A stretch of 7,534 nucleotides of DNA. Source: Lachnospiraceae bacterium (lineage in GTDB: Bacteria; Bacillota; Clostridia; Lachnospirales; Lachnospiraceae). Below the pieces are notes generated by a model. The model was not told the DNA's origin, ran no database searches, and was given only the letters and a program-made list of their open reading frames with translations. Both the position numbers and the translations under genes were made by a program. This document shows positions 1-6,034 of the stretch, in pieces. Location of the stretch: the NCBI GenBank assembly GCA_900759225.1, contig CAAEUM010000024.1:1-7534 (forward strand), written 5' to 3'. Every line of letters begins with the position of its first letter. Position 1 is the stretch's first letter.

Positions 1-564
1 TCCCACGATCAACATGTCCGCATTCCGTATGTATTCCACTGAACGCTGCAGTGTTTCCTGATCTAAGCCTTCCTCATAGAGAACCACATCCGGCTTGACC
101 ATGCCTCCACAGCTGCACATCGGCACACCCTGACCGCCCAGCACATAATCCAGATCATAAAACTGCCCGCAGCGGGTACAGTAATTGCGGTGAACAGAGC
201 CATGAAGCTCCAAAACCTCCCTGCTTCCCGCCATCTGATGAAGGCCGTCAATGTTCTGAGTGATCACAGCCTTTAAGCGCCCCTGACTTTCCAGCTTTGC
301 CAGGGACTTGTGGGCCCCATTGGGCTTTGCCTCCGGAAACAGCATACGCTCCTTATAAAACCGGTAAAACTCCTGAGGATAACGCATATAAAAACTGTGG
401 CTGATAATGGTTTCCGGCGGATATTGATAACTCTGGTTATAAAGCCCGTCCACGCTCCGAAAATCCGGGATCCCGCTTTCTGTGGAGACTCCTGCGCCGC
501 CAAAAAACACAATACGGCTGCTCTCCTGTATCCATTCCTTCAGCTTCTGCCATGTTTCATCCAT
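1..564 (-). CDS. Sir2-family NAD-dependent protein deacylase (3' end cut by window edge)
   Basis: Sirtuins remove acetyl or other acyl groups from protein lysines using NAD+ and release nicotinamide and O-acyl-ADP-ribose; they act in the cytoplasm. The 188 visible codons show the Rossmann-fold NAD-binding motif GAGVSTESGIPDFRS (residues 23-37), the TQNIDGLH motif (102-109) and the catalytic histidine in LELHGSVH (His121). A zinc-ribbon follows, with CTRC and then CSC before GGMVKPDVVLYEE. The frame runs off the left edge at LIVG, so about 50 residues of a typical 240-residue sirtuin are missing. The start ATG is at 564-562, preceded by AAGGCGGTGA (580-571), a near-perfect Shine-Dalgarno sequence. 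It lies 158 bases downstream of sipL and has its own candidate promoters. The family assignment is very secure. The acyl preference is not, since Tyr/Arg desuccinylase markers cannot be judged reliably here. Confidence 0.96.
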   Translation of the reverse strand, partial: MDETWQKLKEWIQESSRIVFFGGAGVSTESGIPDFRSVDGLYNQSYQYPPETIISHSFYMRYPQEFYRFYKERMLFPEAKPNGAHKSLAKLESQGRLKAVITQNIDGLHQMAGSREVLELHGSVHRNYCTRCGQFYDLDYVLGGQGVPMCSCGGMVKPDVVLYEEGLDQETLQRSVEYIRNADMLIVG

Positions 565-605
565 GTTTTTTCACCGCCTTTTCTTCTCACTCTGCCTGAA
601 ACAAC

Positions 606-627
606 ACTAGCCGCTTATGCGGCTAGT
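606..627. repeat. Perfect 22-base palindrome at the sirtuin promoter (operator or hairpin)
   Basis: ACTAGCCGC (606-614) and GCGGCTAGT (619-627) are exact inverted copies around TTAT. The element spans from the candidate -10 hexamer to roughly +12, a typical place for a repressor operator. As RNA it would be a 9-bp stem with a 4-nt loop. On the minus strand it is followed by GTGTTGTTTC, only weakly U-rich, so it could instead be a poor terminator behind sipL. The symmetry is certain; the role is inferred. Confidence 0.6.
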
Positions 628-652
628 ATATATCACATCAGCAGGAAATCAA
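625..652 (-). promoter_or_regulatory. Candidate sigma-A promoter of the sirtuin gene
   Basis: On the minus strand TTGATT (652-647) and TATACT (630-625) are separated by 16 bases. This puts the start of transcription near 618, about 54 bases before the ATG. The -10 hexamer overlaps one end of the palindrome at 606-627. This is a match to consensus only; no transcript data are available. Confidence 0.5.
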
Positions 653-684
653 GCGCGAGCCTTGCACGTCTGGGTTCTGGAGTA

Positions 685-693
685 AGTATAGCA
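685..693 (-). promoter_or_regulatory. Possible second (extended -10) promoter upstream of the sirtuin gene
   Basis: The minus strand reads TGC-TATACT here, matching the extended -10 pattern TGnTATAAT with one change. No convincing -35 hexamer lies 16-18 bases upstream, though extended -10 promoters can work without one. It would give a leader of about 115 nt containing the palindrome at 606-627. No clear intrinsic terminator of sipL was seen between 565 and 722. Confidence 0.3.
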
Positions 694-722
694 CATTTTT
701 CCACTTCATAAAAGTCCCGGTT

Positions 723-2297
723 CTATGATCGGTTTCCAATCTCTTTTACCAGCAAAAGCCGCTGCCCCGGCTTTACCTGGCTGTCCGACAGCTCATTAGA
801 GGAAATAATCGTCCCCATAGTAGTATGAAAACGCTTTGCGATCTCCCAAAGGCTGTCGCCCTGCTGCACAATATAGCCCACAATGCCCGGAAGCTCCTGA
901 AGGCGCTTTAGATCAAGGGGCTTTACCGTGATCCCGGTGATCACCTGCTCCTGCACCGGCTGCAGCACCAAAAAGTCAAGCGTAATAGAAGCCTTTACCT
1001 CCACCATATCGCCCCCGGTCATAACGGCGCTAAGCTGCTCTAAACCTGCATCCAGCTGATATACACTGTCCGGCCGGATCCCCATGGCCTCCGCCTCACA
1101 GTGGAAGGGCAGCTGCTTTGTAAAGGAACGGATGGGAGATGCATCATCATTGGTAAGATACAGAATTACCACCTCCAGGATTCCGTCAATCTGCAGGCTG
1201 TTCTCCCCGATCTCAATCTCATCCAGCTTAATACTCCCCTCATTGTGGCAAAGCTGCAAAATGCGCCCATCCTCCGGTATTTTTATTTTTTCCGTAATTT
1301 TCGGCCGGCACACATTTCGGGCCAGTATCTGGTCAAAGGCTGCTTCCCGCCGCTCTGTCTCCAGCTCCCGGCTATTGGAATACAGATCGCTTAAAAGCTC
1401 TGTCTCCTGCTCCTCATAGAGCTTTACATCCAGCTCCAAAACCGCATCCAGCTCAATGCTTCTCAGTTCCCCGTCATCATCCGGCTTCACCTCAAACTCC
1501 CTGTGGGACAGCCGTACCGTGATCATGGGGATCTGCTCCTCCCGCACATCACTCATTTCCATAAAACCGGAAAAGGGAATCACTTCCTCCATCCACTGCA
1601 CCGGCATTGTATCATCCTCAGGACTGTAGATTAAAAAAACATCCAGCTCACCCTTTAATTCCAGCTTCCCGTCAAGAGGCTTCACATCTACATCCCGAAG
1701 CTTCATTTCCCGCCACAGCAGCTGCCCTATATTGGGCTTGCCGCCGGTAAGCCCTGCTTCCTCACGGATCCGGAAGGTGTCCTTTCGCCGCACTGCCATG
1801 GCCGCCGCATTGACCCGGCGTTTTTTGACTTCCACCTCAAAGGGCTCTCCGCTTTCAGGAAGAGACAGATCCACCGCCGCCTCCACATCCCGCAGCGTTT
1901 CCACCCGGACCTGAAGGGTGACTATGGCTTTTACCCCCAGCTTCCTGGAATGGATCATCTCCACGCTTAGATCCTCCAGCATCCAGTTTAAGCCTATATA
2001 GTCCTTTTCTTCCAACTCTGATACATTGACTGTCTCCTCAAAGGGGATCGTTCCCCCCAGAGTCTGAAGGCCGCCGCTCTCCCGAAGGTAAAGCACCTGG
2101 AATTCCAGCCTTCCCTTAACCAGCACCTGGCTTCCCTGGGTTTTCACTGCTTCAATCTGGATCTCTCCTGTATCCAGCATGACCTGCTCCATATCATCCA
2201 GGGTATCCGGAACAATAAAATCATCATCCAGCGTAAGCTGGGTCGCAACATTCCCCTTCCACCGGTTCATATGTATCTGCCGCTTTACCAATTCCAT
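723..2297 (-). CDS. sipL: SipL-like spore coat morphogenesis protein (three SPOCS/DUF3794 repeats plus LysM)
   Basis: SipL in Clostridioides difficile binds the coat ATPase SpoIVA through its LysM domain and anchors the coat around the forespore; it replaces the Bacillus protein SpoVID. The 524-residue product matches that family in length and order. Three SPOCS units (about 25-145, 175-295 and 335-450) each show a strand pattern like VKGRLEFQVLYL, LKGELDVFLIYS or IDGILEVVILYL, followed by a PF motif (IPFEE, IPFSG, LPFHC). The C-terminal LysM (about 475-519) starts YIVQQGDSLWEIAKRF. No signal peptide or membrane segment is seen, which fits a mother-cell cytosolic coat protein. I chose the ATG at 2297-2295 because GGCGGGTG lies just before it. 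The ATG at 2312 lacks a usable Shine-Dalgarno sequence and would sit about 11 nt from the predicted transcript start. It follows ttcA by 55 bases. Confidence 0.9.
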   Translation of the reverse strand: MELVKRQIHMNRWKGNVATQLTLDDDFIVPDTLDDMEQVMLDTGEIQIEAVKTQGSQVLVKGRLEFQVLYLRESGGLQTLGGTIPFEETVNVSELEEKDYIGLNWMLEDLSVEMIHSRKLGVKAIVTLQVRVETLRDVEAAVDLSLPESGEPFEVEVKKRRVNAAAMAVRRKDTFRIREEAGLTGGKPNIGQLLWREMKLRDVDVKPLDGKLELKGELDVFLIYSPEDDTMPVQWMEEVIPFSGFMEMSDVREEQIPMITVRLSHREFEVKPDDDGELRSIELDAVLELDVKLYEEQETELLSDLYSNSRELETERREAAFDQILARNVCRPKITEKIKIPEDGRILQLCHNEGSIKLDEIEIGENSLQIDGILEVVILYLTNDDASPIRSFTKQLPFHCEAEAMGIRPDSVYQLDAGLEQLSAVMTGGDMVEVKASITLDFLVLQPVQEQVITGITVKPLDLKRLQELPGIVGYIVQQGDSLWEIAKRFHTTMGTIISSNELSDSQVKPGQRLLLVKEIGNRS

Positions 2298-2329
2298 AAA
2301 AACACCCGCCATCTCTTATCTTTTTCAAG

Positions 2330-2358
2330 AATATATGCGGACAGCCGGTTGTTTATGC
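2330..2358 (-). promoter_or_regulatory. Candidate sigma-E promoter of sipL
   Basis: Minus strand GCATAAA (2358-2352), a 14-base spacer, then CATATATT (2337-2330). Against the Bacillus sigma-E consensus KMATATT-14/15-CATACAMT this matches 5 of 7 and 6 of 8 positions. The -35 element overlaps the ttcA stop codon, and transcription would start about 26 bases before the chosen sipL ATG. Sigma-E control of sipL is established in C. difficile; this particular site is inferred. Confidence 0.5.
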
Positions 2359-3222
2359 ATCATACTCATCCATGAAATGGTGGCGCTTTCCCTTCTGAAC
2401 ATAGCCAAGACATGCATCCAGATTAATATTCTCAACACTTTTCATGATGTTAAAGTCCACAAAGGGGCTGTTTTTCTTCAGGACACGGATCAGCTCCTTC
2501 ATCTCCTGACGCTTGGAGGTATGGACAATGTCCGCCGCATTCTCCTCTATCCCCCTTGCAGCCCGTTCCCTGGCAACCTGCTCCGTAAAGCGGCAGGCAC
2601 ATTGGAGGAAATGCAGATGGTTGTACTCCTTCCAGGCAAGAATGGATTCCTCCTTTACAAAATACAGAGGACGGATAAGCTCCATGCCCGGGAAATTTGT
2701 GCTGTGAAGCTTCGGCATCATAGTATTGATCTGCCCGCCATACAGGATTCCCATAAGAACCGTCTCAATGGCATCATCAAAATGATGTCCCAGGGCAATC
2801 TTATTGCATCCCAGCGCCTGAGCCTGGGAGTAAAGGTGCCCCCTGCGCATACGGGCACAGAGATAGCAGGGCGACTGCTCCACATCTACCACACTGTCAA
2901 AAATATCCGTCTCAAAAATGCGGATGGGAATGTTCATCCTGGCTGCATTTTCTTCAATAAGACTGCGGTTGTCCGGATGATAACCAGGATCCATTACAAT
3001 AAATTCCAGCTCAAACTGAGTGGGGCTCTGGCGCTTCAGCTGCTGCATGCATTTTGCCAGGAGCATGGAATCCTTGCCCCCGGAAATGCACACAGCCACC
3101 TTATCGCCGTCCTGTATCATTTTATATTCCTGCAGCGCCTTCACAAAAGGCCTCCATATTTCCTTGCGAAACTGCTTAATAATACTTCTTTCTATATTTA
3201 CGTAAGGTGCTTCCTGTTTCAT
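2353..3222 (-). CDS. TtcA-family tRNA sulfurtransferase / PP-loop ATPase
   Basis: TtcA enzymes activate a tRNA base with ATP and insert sulfur, making 2-thiocytidine at position 32 in E. coli, with an oxygen-sensitive iron-sulfur cluster. The 289-residue product has the PP-loop SGGKDS (47-52), the family signature PCYLCARMRRG with Cys119 and Cys122, and GHHFDD (145-150). A later CAC pair (Cys208, Cys210) sits where E. coli TtcA has its third cluster ligand within a CxxC. So the three-cysteine ligand set is probably kept, but the local motif differs. The N-terminal extension begins KQEAPYVNIERSIIKQFRK. The start ATG follows the cysE stop with no spacer, and its Shine-Dalgarno AGAGG lies in the last cysE codons. 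The exact tRNA substrate in Clostridia is unknown, so I give no symbol. Confidence 0.88.
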   Translation of the reverse strand: MKQEAPYVNIERSIIKQFRKEIWRPFVKALQEYKMIQDGDKVAVCISGGKDSMLLAKCMQQLKRQSPTQFELEFIVMDPGYHPDNRSLIEENAARMNIPIRIFETDIFDSVVDVEQSPCYLCARMRRGHLYSQAQALGCNKIALGHHFDDAIETVLMGILYGGQINTMMPKLHSTNFPGMELIRPLYFVKEESILAWKEYNHLHFLQCACRFTEQVARERAARGIEENAADIVHTSKRQEMKELIRVLKKNSPFVDFNIMKSVENINLDACLGYVQKGKRHHFMDEYDA

Positions 3223-3870
3223 TTAATCCTCTTTCTGCTGTTTTAATATTTCTTTCAGGGCATCAAGCTCCTGCTCCAGAAGAACCAGCTTTTCCTTCAT
3301 CTGCTGATATTCCTCCAGAGTCATGGTCTCCTTCTGTCTTGGGATGGCAACTCCGTCCTTTTTGATGGGCCTGGCAGGAATGCCAACTGCCGTCATATTG
3401 TTTTCCAGGGGTTTTAAAAGCACTGCATTGGCAGCAATCGAACAGTTATCCCCTACCTCAAAGGCCCCCAGGATTTTCGCTCCTGCCCCTACCATCACAT
3501 TATTTCCAAGAGTAGGATGGCGCTTTCCCTTCTGAGTTCCCACGCCGCCCAGGGTAACTCCCTGATAGATGGTACAGTTATCCCCCACCACTGCGGTCTC
3601 TCCAATGACAACGCCGCTTCCATGGTCGATCAGGATCCCATGGCCCAGCTGGGCTCCCGGATGGATCTCGATCATAGTGAAGAAACGGACAAGCTGGGAG
3701 ATCAGCCTTGCAATAAAAAACATGTGATGCTTATAAAACCAATGGGCAAACCGATGCCAGATAAGGGCATGGACCCCCTGATACAAAAGCAGCACCTCCA
3801 ATGCATTGCGCGCTGCCGGGTCTCGCTCCTGCACTGCCTTTACATCCAGCCATATATCCTTTAGTATCAT
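3223..3870 (-). CDS. cysE: Serine O-acetyltransferase
   Basis: This enzyme makes O-acetylserine from serine and acetyl-CoA, the first step of cysteine synthesis in the cytoplasm. The 215-residue product has the left-handed beta-helix hexapeptide repeats of the family: EIHPGAQLGHGILIDHGSG, then VVIGETAVVGDNCTIYQGV and TLGG, then the acetyl-CoA region GKRHP and MVGAGAKILG. The catalytic histidine is in IDHGSG (His83), and the acidic partner is Glu68 of EIHP, normal for Firmicutes. A charged helix predicted to be a coiled coil ends the protein (184-214), and there is no terminal isoleucine of the type that docks into CysK. The ATG at 3870-3868 is preferred because AAAGGGCGGAT precedes it; a longer frame to 3915 would overlap the upstream gene. 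It is 31 bases from the lipoprotein gene and abuts the ttcA-like gene. Confidence 0.94.
   Translation of the reverse strand: MILKDIWLDVKAVQERDPAARNALEVLLLYQGVHALIWHRFAHWFYKHHMFFIARLISQLVRFFTMIEIHPGAQLGHGILIDHGSGVVIGETAVVGDNCTIYQGVTLGGVGTQKGKRHPTLGNNVMVGAGAKILGAFEVGDNCSIAANAVLLKPLENNMTAVGIPARPIKKDGVAIPRQKETMTLEEYQQMKEKLVLLEQELDALKEILKQQKED
3228..3232 (-). promoter_or_regulatory. Ribosome binding site of the ttcA-like gene inside cysE
   Basis: AGAGG, five bases before the ttcA ATG, is made by the second-last and last sense codons of cysE (GAG GAT), and then TAA abuts ATG directly. The arrangement makes translational coupling likely: ribosomes ending on cysE release exactly at the next start. 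Confidence 0.7.
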
Positions 3871-3901
3871 ATGAATCCGCCCTTTCTTTCCTGGCTTCCC
3901 T

Positions 3902-4336
3902 CTATTTGAATACAACCGGATGCTCTAAAAATTCCGTCTGAACTACAATAAAAGGAAATGATCGCTCGGTTCCTGAATTTTCCCCTTTCCCTGGCCCCTT
4001 TAATTCTGTGCGTATAACAATGGAATTTTCTGTCAGATACAGCTCCTCCACCGAAATGCTGTAACCCCCTGTAGGCTGGGCGCCATAGCCAATGGCAATA
4101 AAAAGATTCTTCTCGTCTGTGTAAGTCAGTTTAAATGGCTGGGCCTTCTTTTCCCCAATCATCTGTGACAGCTCCTCAGGGATTTCCAGCTCACCTGCCA
4201 CATGAATTTCCAAATCCCGTACCTTCTGCTGATTCTCCTTTGATGCAGAACAGCCCCCAAACATAAAAAACACCAGTAAGGATACAAACAGCCAGCACAG
4301 CCTGTTTGCGGATACCCATGGTTTCTGCTTTTTCAT
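3902..4336 (-). CDS. Small lipoprotein with a PrcB_C-like domain
   Basis: The 144-residue product has a basic N-terminus, a hydrophobic stretch (13-26) and a lipobox-like FGGC with Cys29 as the likely lipidated residue. The lipobox is relaxed, with Phe at -3, but followed by SASKEN as expected for an exported lipoprotein. The C-terminal part, about 75-142, resembles the PrcB_C fold: NLFIAIGYGAQPTGGYSISV, a variable strand, and SFPFIVVQ. PrcB was named from the dentilisin protease complex of Treponema, where it supports maturation or stability of the protease. Here no protease gene is adjacent, so its function is unknown. The Shine-Dalgarno GGGAGG lies 10 bases before the ATG and is inside the hairpin at 4342-4395. 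It probably heads the operon with cysE and the ttcA-like gene. Confidence 0.8.
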   Translation of the reverse strand: MKKQKPWVSANRLCWLFVSLLVFFMFGGCSASKENQQKVRDLEIHVAGELEIPEELSQMIGEKKAQPFKLTYTDEKNLFIAIGYGAQPTGGYSISVEELYLTENSIVIRTELKGPGKGENSGTERSFPFIVVQTEFLEHPVVFK

Positions 4337-4341
4337 TGCGC

Positions 4342-4395
4342 AAAAGCCTCCCGAACTATATGATATGCTCTATCACTATATTCCGGGAGGCTTTT
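4342..4395 (-). terminator. 54-base imperfect palindrome between ilvE and the lipoprotein gene, covering the latter's Shine-Dalgarno
   Basis: AAAAGCCTCCCG (4342-4353) and CGGGAGGCTTTT (4384-4395) form a perfect 12-bp stem. Inside it, TATA/TATA and TGATA/TATCA (4357-4365 with 4371-4380) extend the stem with single-base bulges to a 5-nt loop TGCTC (4366-4370). In minus-strand RNA it follows the ilvE stop by 23 bases and ends in only UUUU, then GCGC, so it is a modest terminator. The second arm holds GGGAGG (4352-4347), the Shine-Dalgarno of the lipoprotein gene. Confidence 0.75.
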
Positions 4396-4418
4396 CTATT
4401 ATTACTTTCGCCGCTTAT

Positions 4419-5444
4419 TTACATAATTTTGCGTATCCAGCCTTCCGGCGCCTCAATCCTGCCCATCTGGATACCGGTCAGTGTATCATACAGCTTCTTT
4501 GTCACCGGGCCCATTTCGCTCATACCACTTGGGAAGCAGATTTCCCTTCCATGGTCTACCACCTTCCCTACCGGGGAAATAACAGCTGCTGTACCGCAAA
4601 GGCCGCATTCTGCAAAATCCTTTAATTCCTCCAGCTTTACAGGACGGTGAGATACCTTTAAGCCAAGATAATGCTCTGCTACATACATAAGGGAGCGCCT
4701 TGTGATCGAAGGAAGGATGGAATCGGATTTGGGTGTAACCACCTCTCCGTCCTTTGTCACAAAGATAAAGTTAGCCCCGCCTGTTTCTTCCACATAGGTT
4801 CTGGTTGCCGGGTCAAGGAACATGTTCTCGTCATAACCAGCACCATGGGCTGTCATATTTGCATGAAGGCTCATAGCGTAGTTAAGCCCTGCCTTTACAT
4901 GGCCTGTTCCATGAGGCGCTGCCCGGTCAAAGTCGCTGACGCACAGGGTCAATGGCTTTACGCCGCCTTTAAAGTAAGGGCCTACAGGAGTGACAAACAT
5001 CCTGAACTGATACTCGTTGGAAGGCTTTACACCGATAACCGGGCCTGAAGCAAACATATAAGGCCGGATATACAGAGTAGCACCGCTGCCGTAAGGAGGT
5101 ACCCATGCTGCATTGGCCTTTACCACCTTGTCCACAGCCTCAAGGAAACGCTCCTTTGGGAATGGCGGCATCTCAAGCCTTGCGGCTGAATCCATCATAC
5201 GCTCTGCGTTCAGATCAGGGCGGAAGGTGACAATGCTCCCATCCTCTGTTGTATAGGCCTTTAAGCCCTCAAAGCATTCCTGACAGTACTGCAGGATGCC
5301 TGCGCACTCATTGATCACCACATTGGAATCTGCTGTCATTACGCCTTCACCCCAGGCTCCGTCCTTGTAATCAGCCACGTATCTCATATCCGTAGGCATG
5401 TAGCTAAATCCGATATTTCCCCAGTCTAATTCTTTCTTTTCCAT
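4419..5444 (-). CDS. ilvE: Branched-chain amino acid aminotransferase
   Basis: This PLP enzyme moves the amino group between glutamate and the keto acids of valine, leucine and isoleucine, the last step of their synthesis and first of their breakdown. The 341 residues match the longer BCAT subgroup, with CFEGLKAY near the N-terminus, the PLP lysine in GHVKAGLNYAMSL (Lys184), and EETGGANFIFV, whose second Glu (220) should contact the pyridine nitrogen. CGTAAVISPVG is the usual late motif. The start ATG at 5444-5442 has GGAGG eight bases before it. An in-frame ATG at 5459 would include the Shine-Dalgarno itself and is rejected. It is transcribed alone from its own promoter, with a terminator-like hairpin behind it. 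Confidence 0.96.
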   Translation of the reverse strand: MEKKELDWGNIGFSYMPTDMRYVADYKDGAWGEGVMTADSNVVINECAGILQYCQECFEGLKAYTTEDGSIVTFRPDLNAERMMDSAARLEMPPFPKERFLEAVDKVVKANAAWVPPYGSGATLYIRPYMFASGPVIGVKPSNEYQFRMFVTPVGPYFKGGVKPLTLCVSDFDRAAPHGTGHVKAGLNYAMSLHANMTAHGAGYDENMFLDPATRTYVEETGGANFIFVTKDGEVVTPKSDSILPSITRRSLMYVAEHYLGLKVSHRPVKLEELKDFAECGLCGTAAVISPVGKVVDHGREICFPSGMSEMGPVTKKLYDTLTGIQMGRIEAPEGWIRKIM

Positions 5445-5556
5445 ACTGCATTCCTCCATATTTCATCTGAAGTGCTATTTTTTAAGATTACGGCAGCACA
5501 TGGCAGGCCGCGATCCGGGGTCATACTATCATTTCACCCCATATCATTTTTGTCCT

Positions 5557-5585
5557 ATTATAATCACATTAATTTATAAAATCAA
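5557..5585 (-). promoter_or_regulatory. Strong candidate sigma-A promoter of ilvE
   Basis: Minus strand TTGATT (5585-5580), a 17-base spacer and a perfect TATAAT (5562-5557). Transcription should start near 5550, leaving a leader of about 106 nt before the ilvE ATG. I see no T-box, CodY box or terminator in that leader. Positions 5517-5521 and 5536-5540 can form a 5-bp stem (GGGGT/ACCCC). Confidence 0.75.
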
Positions 5586-5621
5586 TCCTAATATCTTAAT
5601 CGGGATATAGCATTCAGGCAT

Positions 5622-5666
5622 AGGAGGTATAACCGGGTATATACACTTAATTCTACCCTGCCTCCT
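5622..5666. repeat. Interrupted inverted repeat in the spoIIID-ilvE gap
   Basis: AGGAGG (5622-5627) faces CCTCCT (5661-5666), and GGGTA (5635-5639) faces TACCC (5654-5658), with unequal spacing of 7 and 2 bases between the two stem parts. It lies between the spoIIID terminator and the ilvE promoter. No start codon follows either Shine-Dalgarno-like run at a useful distance. Its role is unknown. Confidence 0.4.
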
Positions 5667-5697
5667 TCAACAGCACCAGTAAGCCCCGAATCCAAAG

Positions 5698-5724
5698 AAA
5701 AAGGCCGGAAGCTCCGACCTCTTT
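5698..5724 (-). terminator. Intrinsic terminator of spoIIID
   Basis: In minus-strand RNA AAAGAGGUCGGA (5724-5713) pairs with UCCGGCCUUUUU (5709-5698) through 12 pairs including two G-U, with a 3-nt loop. It is followed by CUUU. It begins eight bases after the spoIIID stop, a textbook arrangement. Confidence 0.88.
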
Positions 5725-5731
5725 TCTTTCT

Positions 5732-6007
5732 CTAATCCTCATCCTTGCTGCATATTGCCAGCCTGTGATGATATTTTTCCCTTGTAGCCAGGCCTCCCCG
5801 GATATGACGCTCCGATTTGTTCACATCCAGTACCACCCGCGCCCTGGTTGCAAGTCCTGGATTGATATGTTCCAGGCGGTCGGTTACGTCTTTATGTACC
5901 GTCGATTTCGATATCCCAAACTTCCTGGCGGTCTGTCTCACTGTGGCATTATGGTCTATGATGTAATTCGCGATAGCCACTGCACGCTCCTCGATATATT
6001 CTTTCAT
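5732..6007 (-). CDS. spoIIID: Sporulation transcription factor SpoIIID
   Basis: SpoIIID is a small DNA-binding protein made in the mother cell under sigma-E. It activates or represses many mother-cell genes, including sigK in many spore formers. The 91-residue product aligns along its length with the Bacillus protein (93 residues): EYIEERAVAIANYI, the helix-turn-helix TVRQTARKFGISKSTVHKDV (22-41), RLEHINPGLA, and the basic KSERHIRGGLATREKY (64-79), which adds a second DNA contact. The start ATG at 6007-6005 has AGGGG seven bases upstream. It sits 87 bases after the c-di-GMP gene with a candidate sigma-E promoter in the gap and a terminator behind it, so it is probably monocistronic. Confidence 0.97.
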   Translation of the reverse strand: MKEYIEERAVAIANYIIDHNATVRQTARKFGISKSTVHKDVTDRLEHINPGLATRARVVLDVNKSERHIRGGLATREKYHHRLAICSKDED

Positions 6008-6034
6008 GGGTTTTCCCCTGAGAATGTTTTTTAC

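Noticed and set aside
310..711. Plus-strand open frame of 133 codons
   Set aside because: It runs antisense to the sirtuin gene and its spacer, has no recognisable domain, and reads as a shadow of the real gene.
2179..3246. Plus-strand open frame of 355 codons
   Set aside because: It lies antisense to sipL and the ttcA-like gene, both of which have clear family motifs, and its own translation matches no family I know.
4575..4610. CGLC in IlvE as the redox-switch CxxC known from mammalian BCAT
   Set aside because: Aligned on the GTA motif, the mammalian cysteines follow GTA, whereas this CxxC precedes it; the equivalent positions here are Ala and Ser.
5445..5550. T-box or CodY control of ilvE
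   Set aside because: No AGGGTGGnACCGCG-type T-box sequence, no following terminator and no AATTTTCnGAAAATT-like site were found in the leader or promoter.
5620..5650. Small genes using the Shine-Dalgarno-like AGGAGG runs in the spoIIID-ilvE gap
   Set aside because: No ATG follows on either strand at a usable distance; the only GTG frame is ten codons and its Shine-Dalgarno is too far away.
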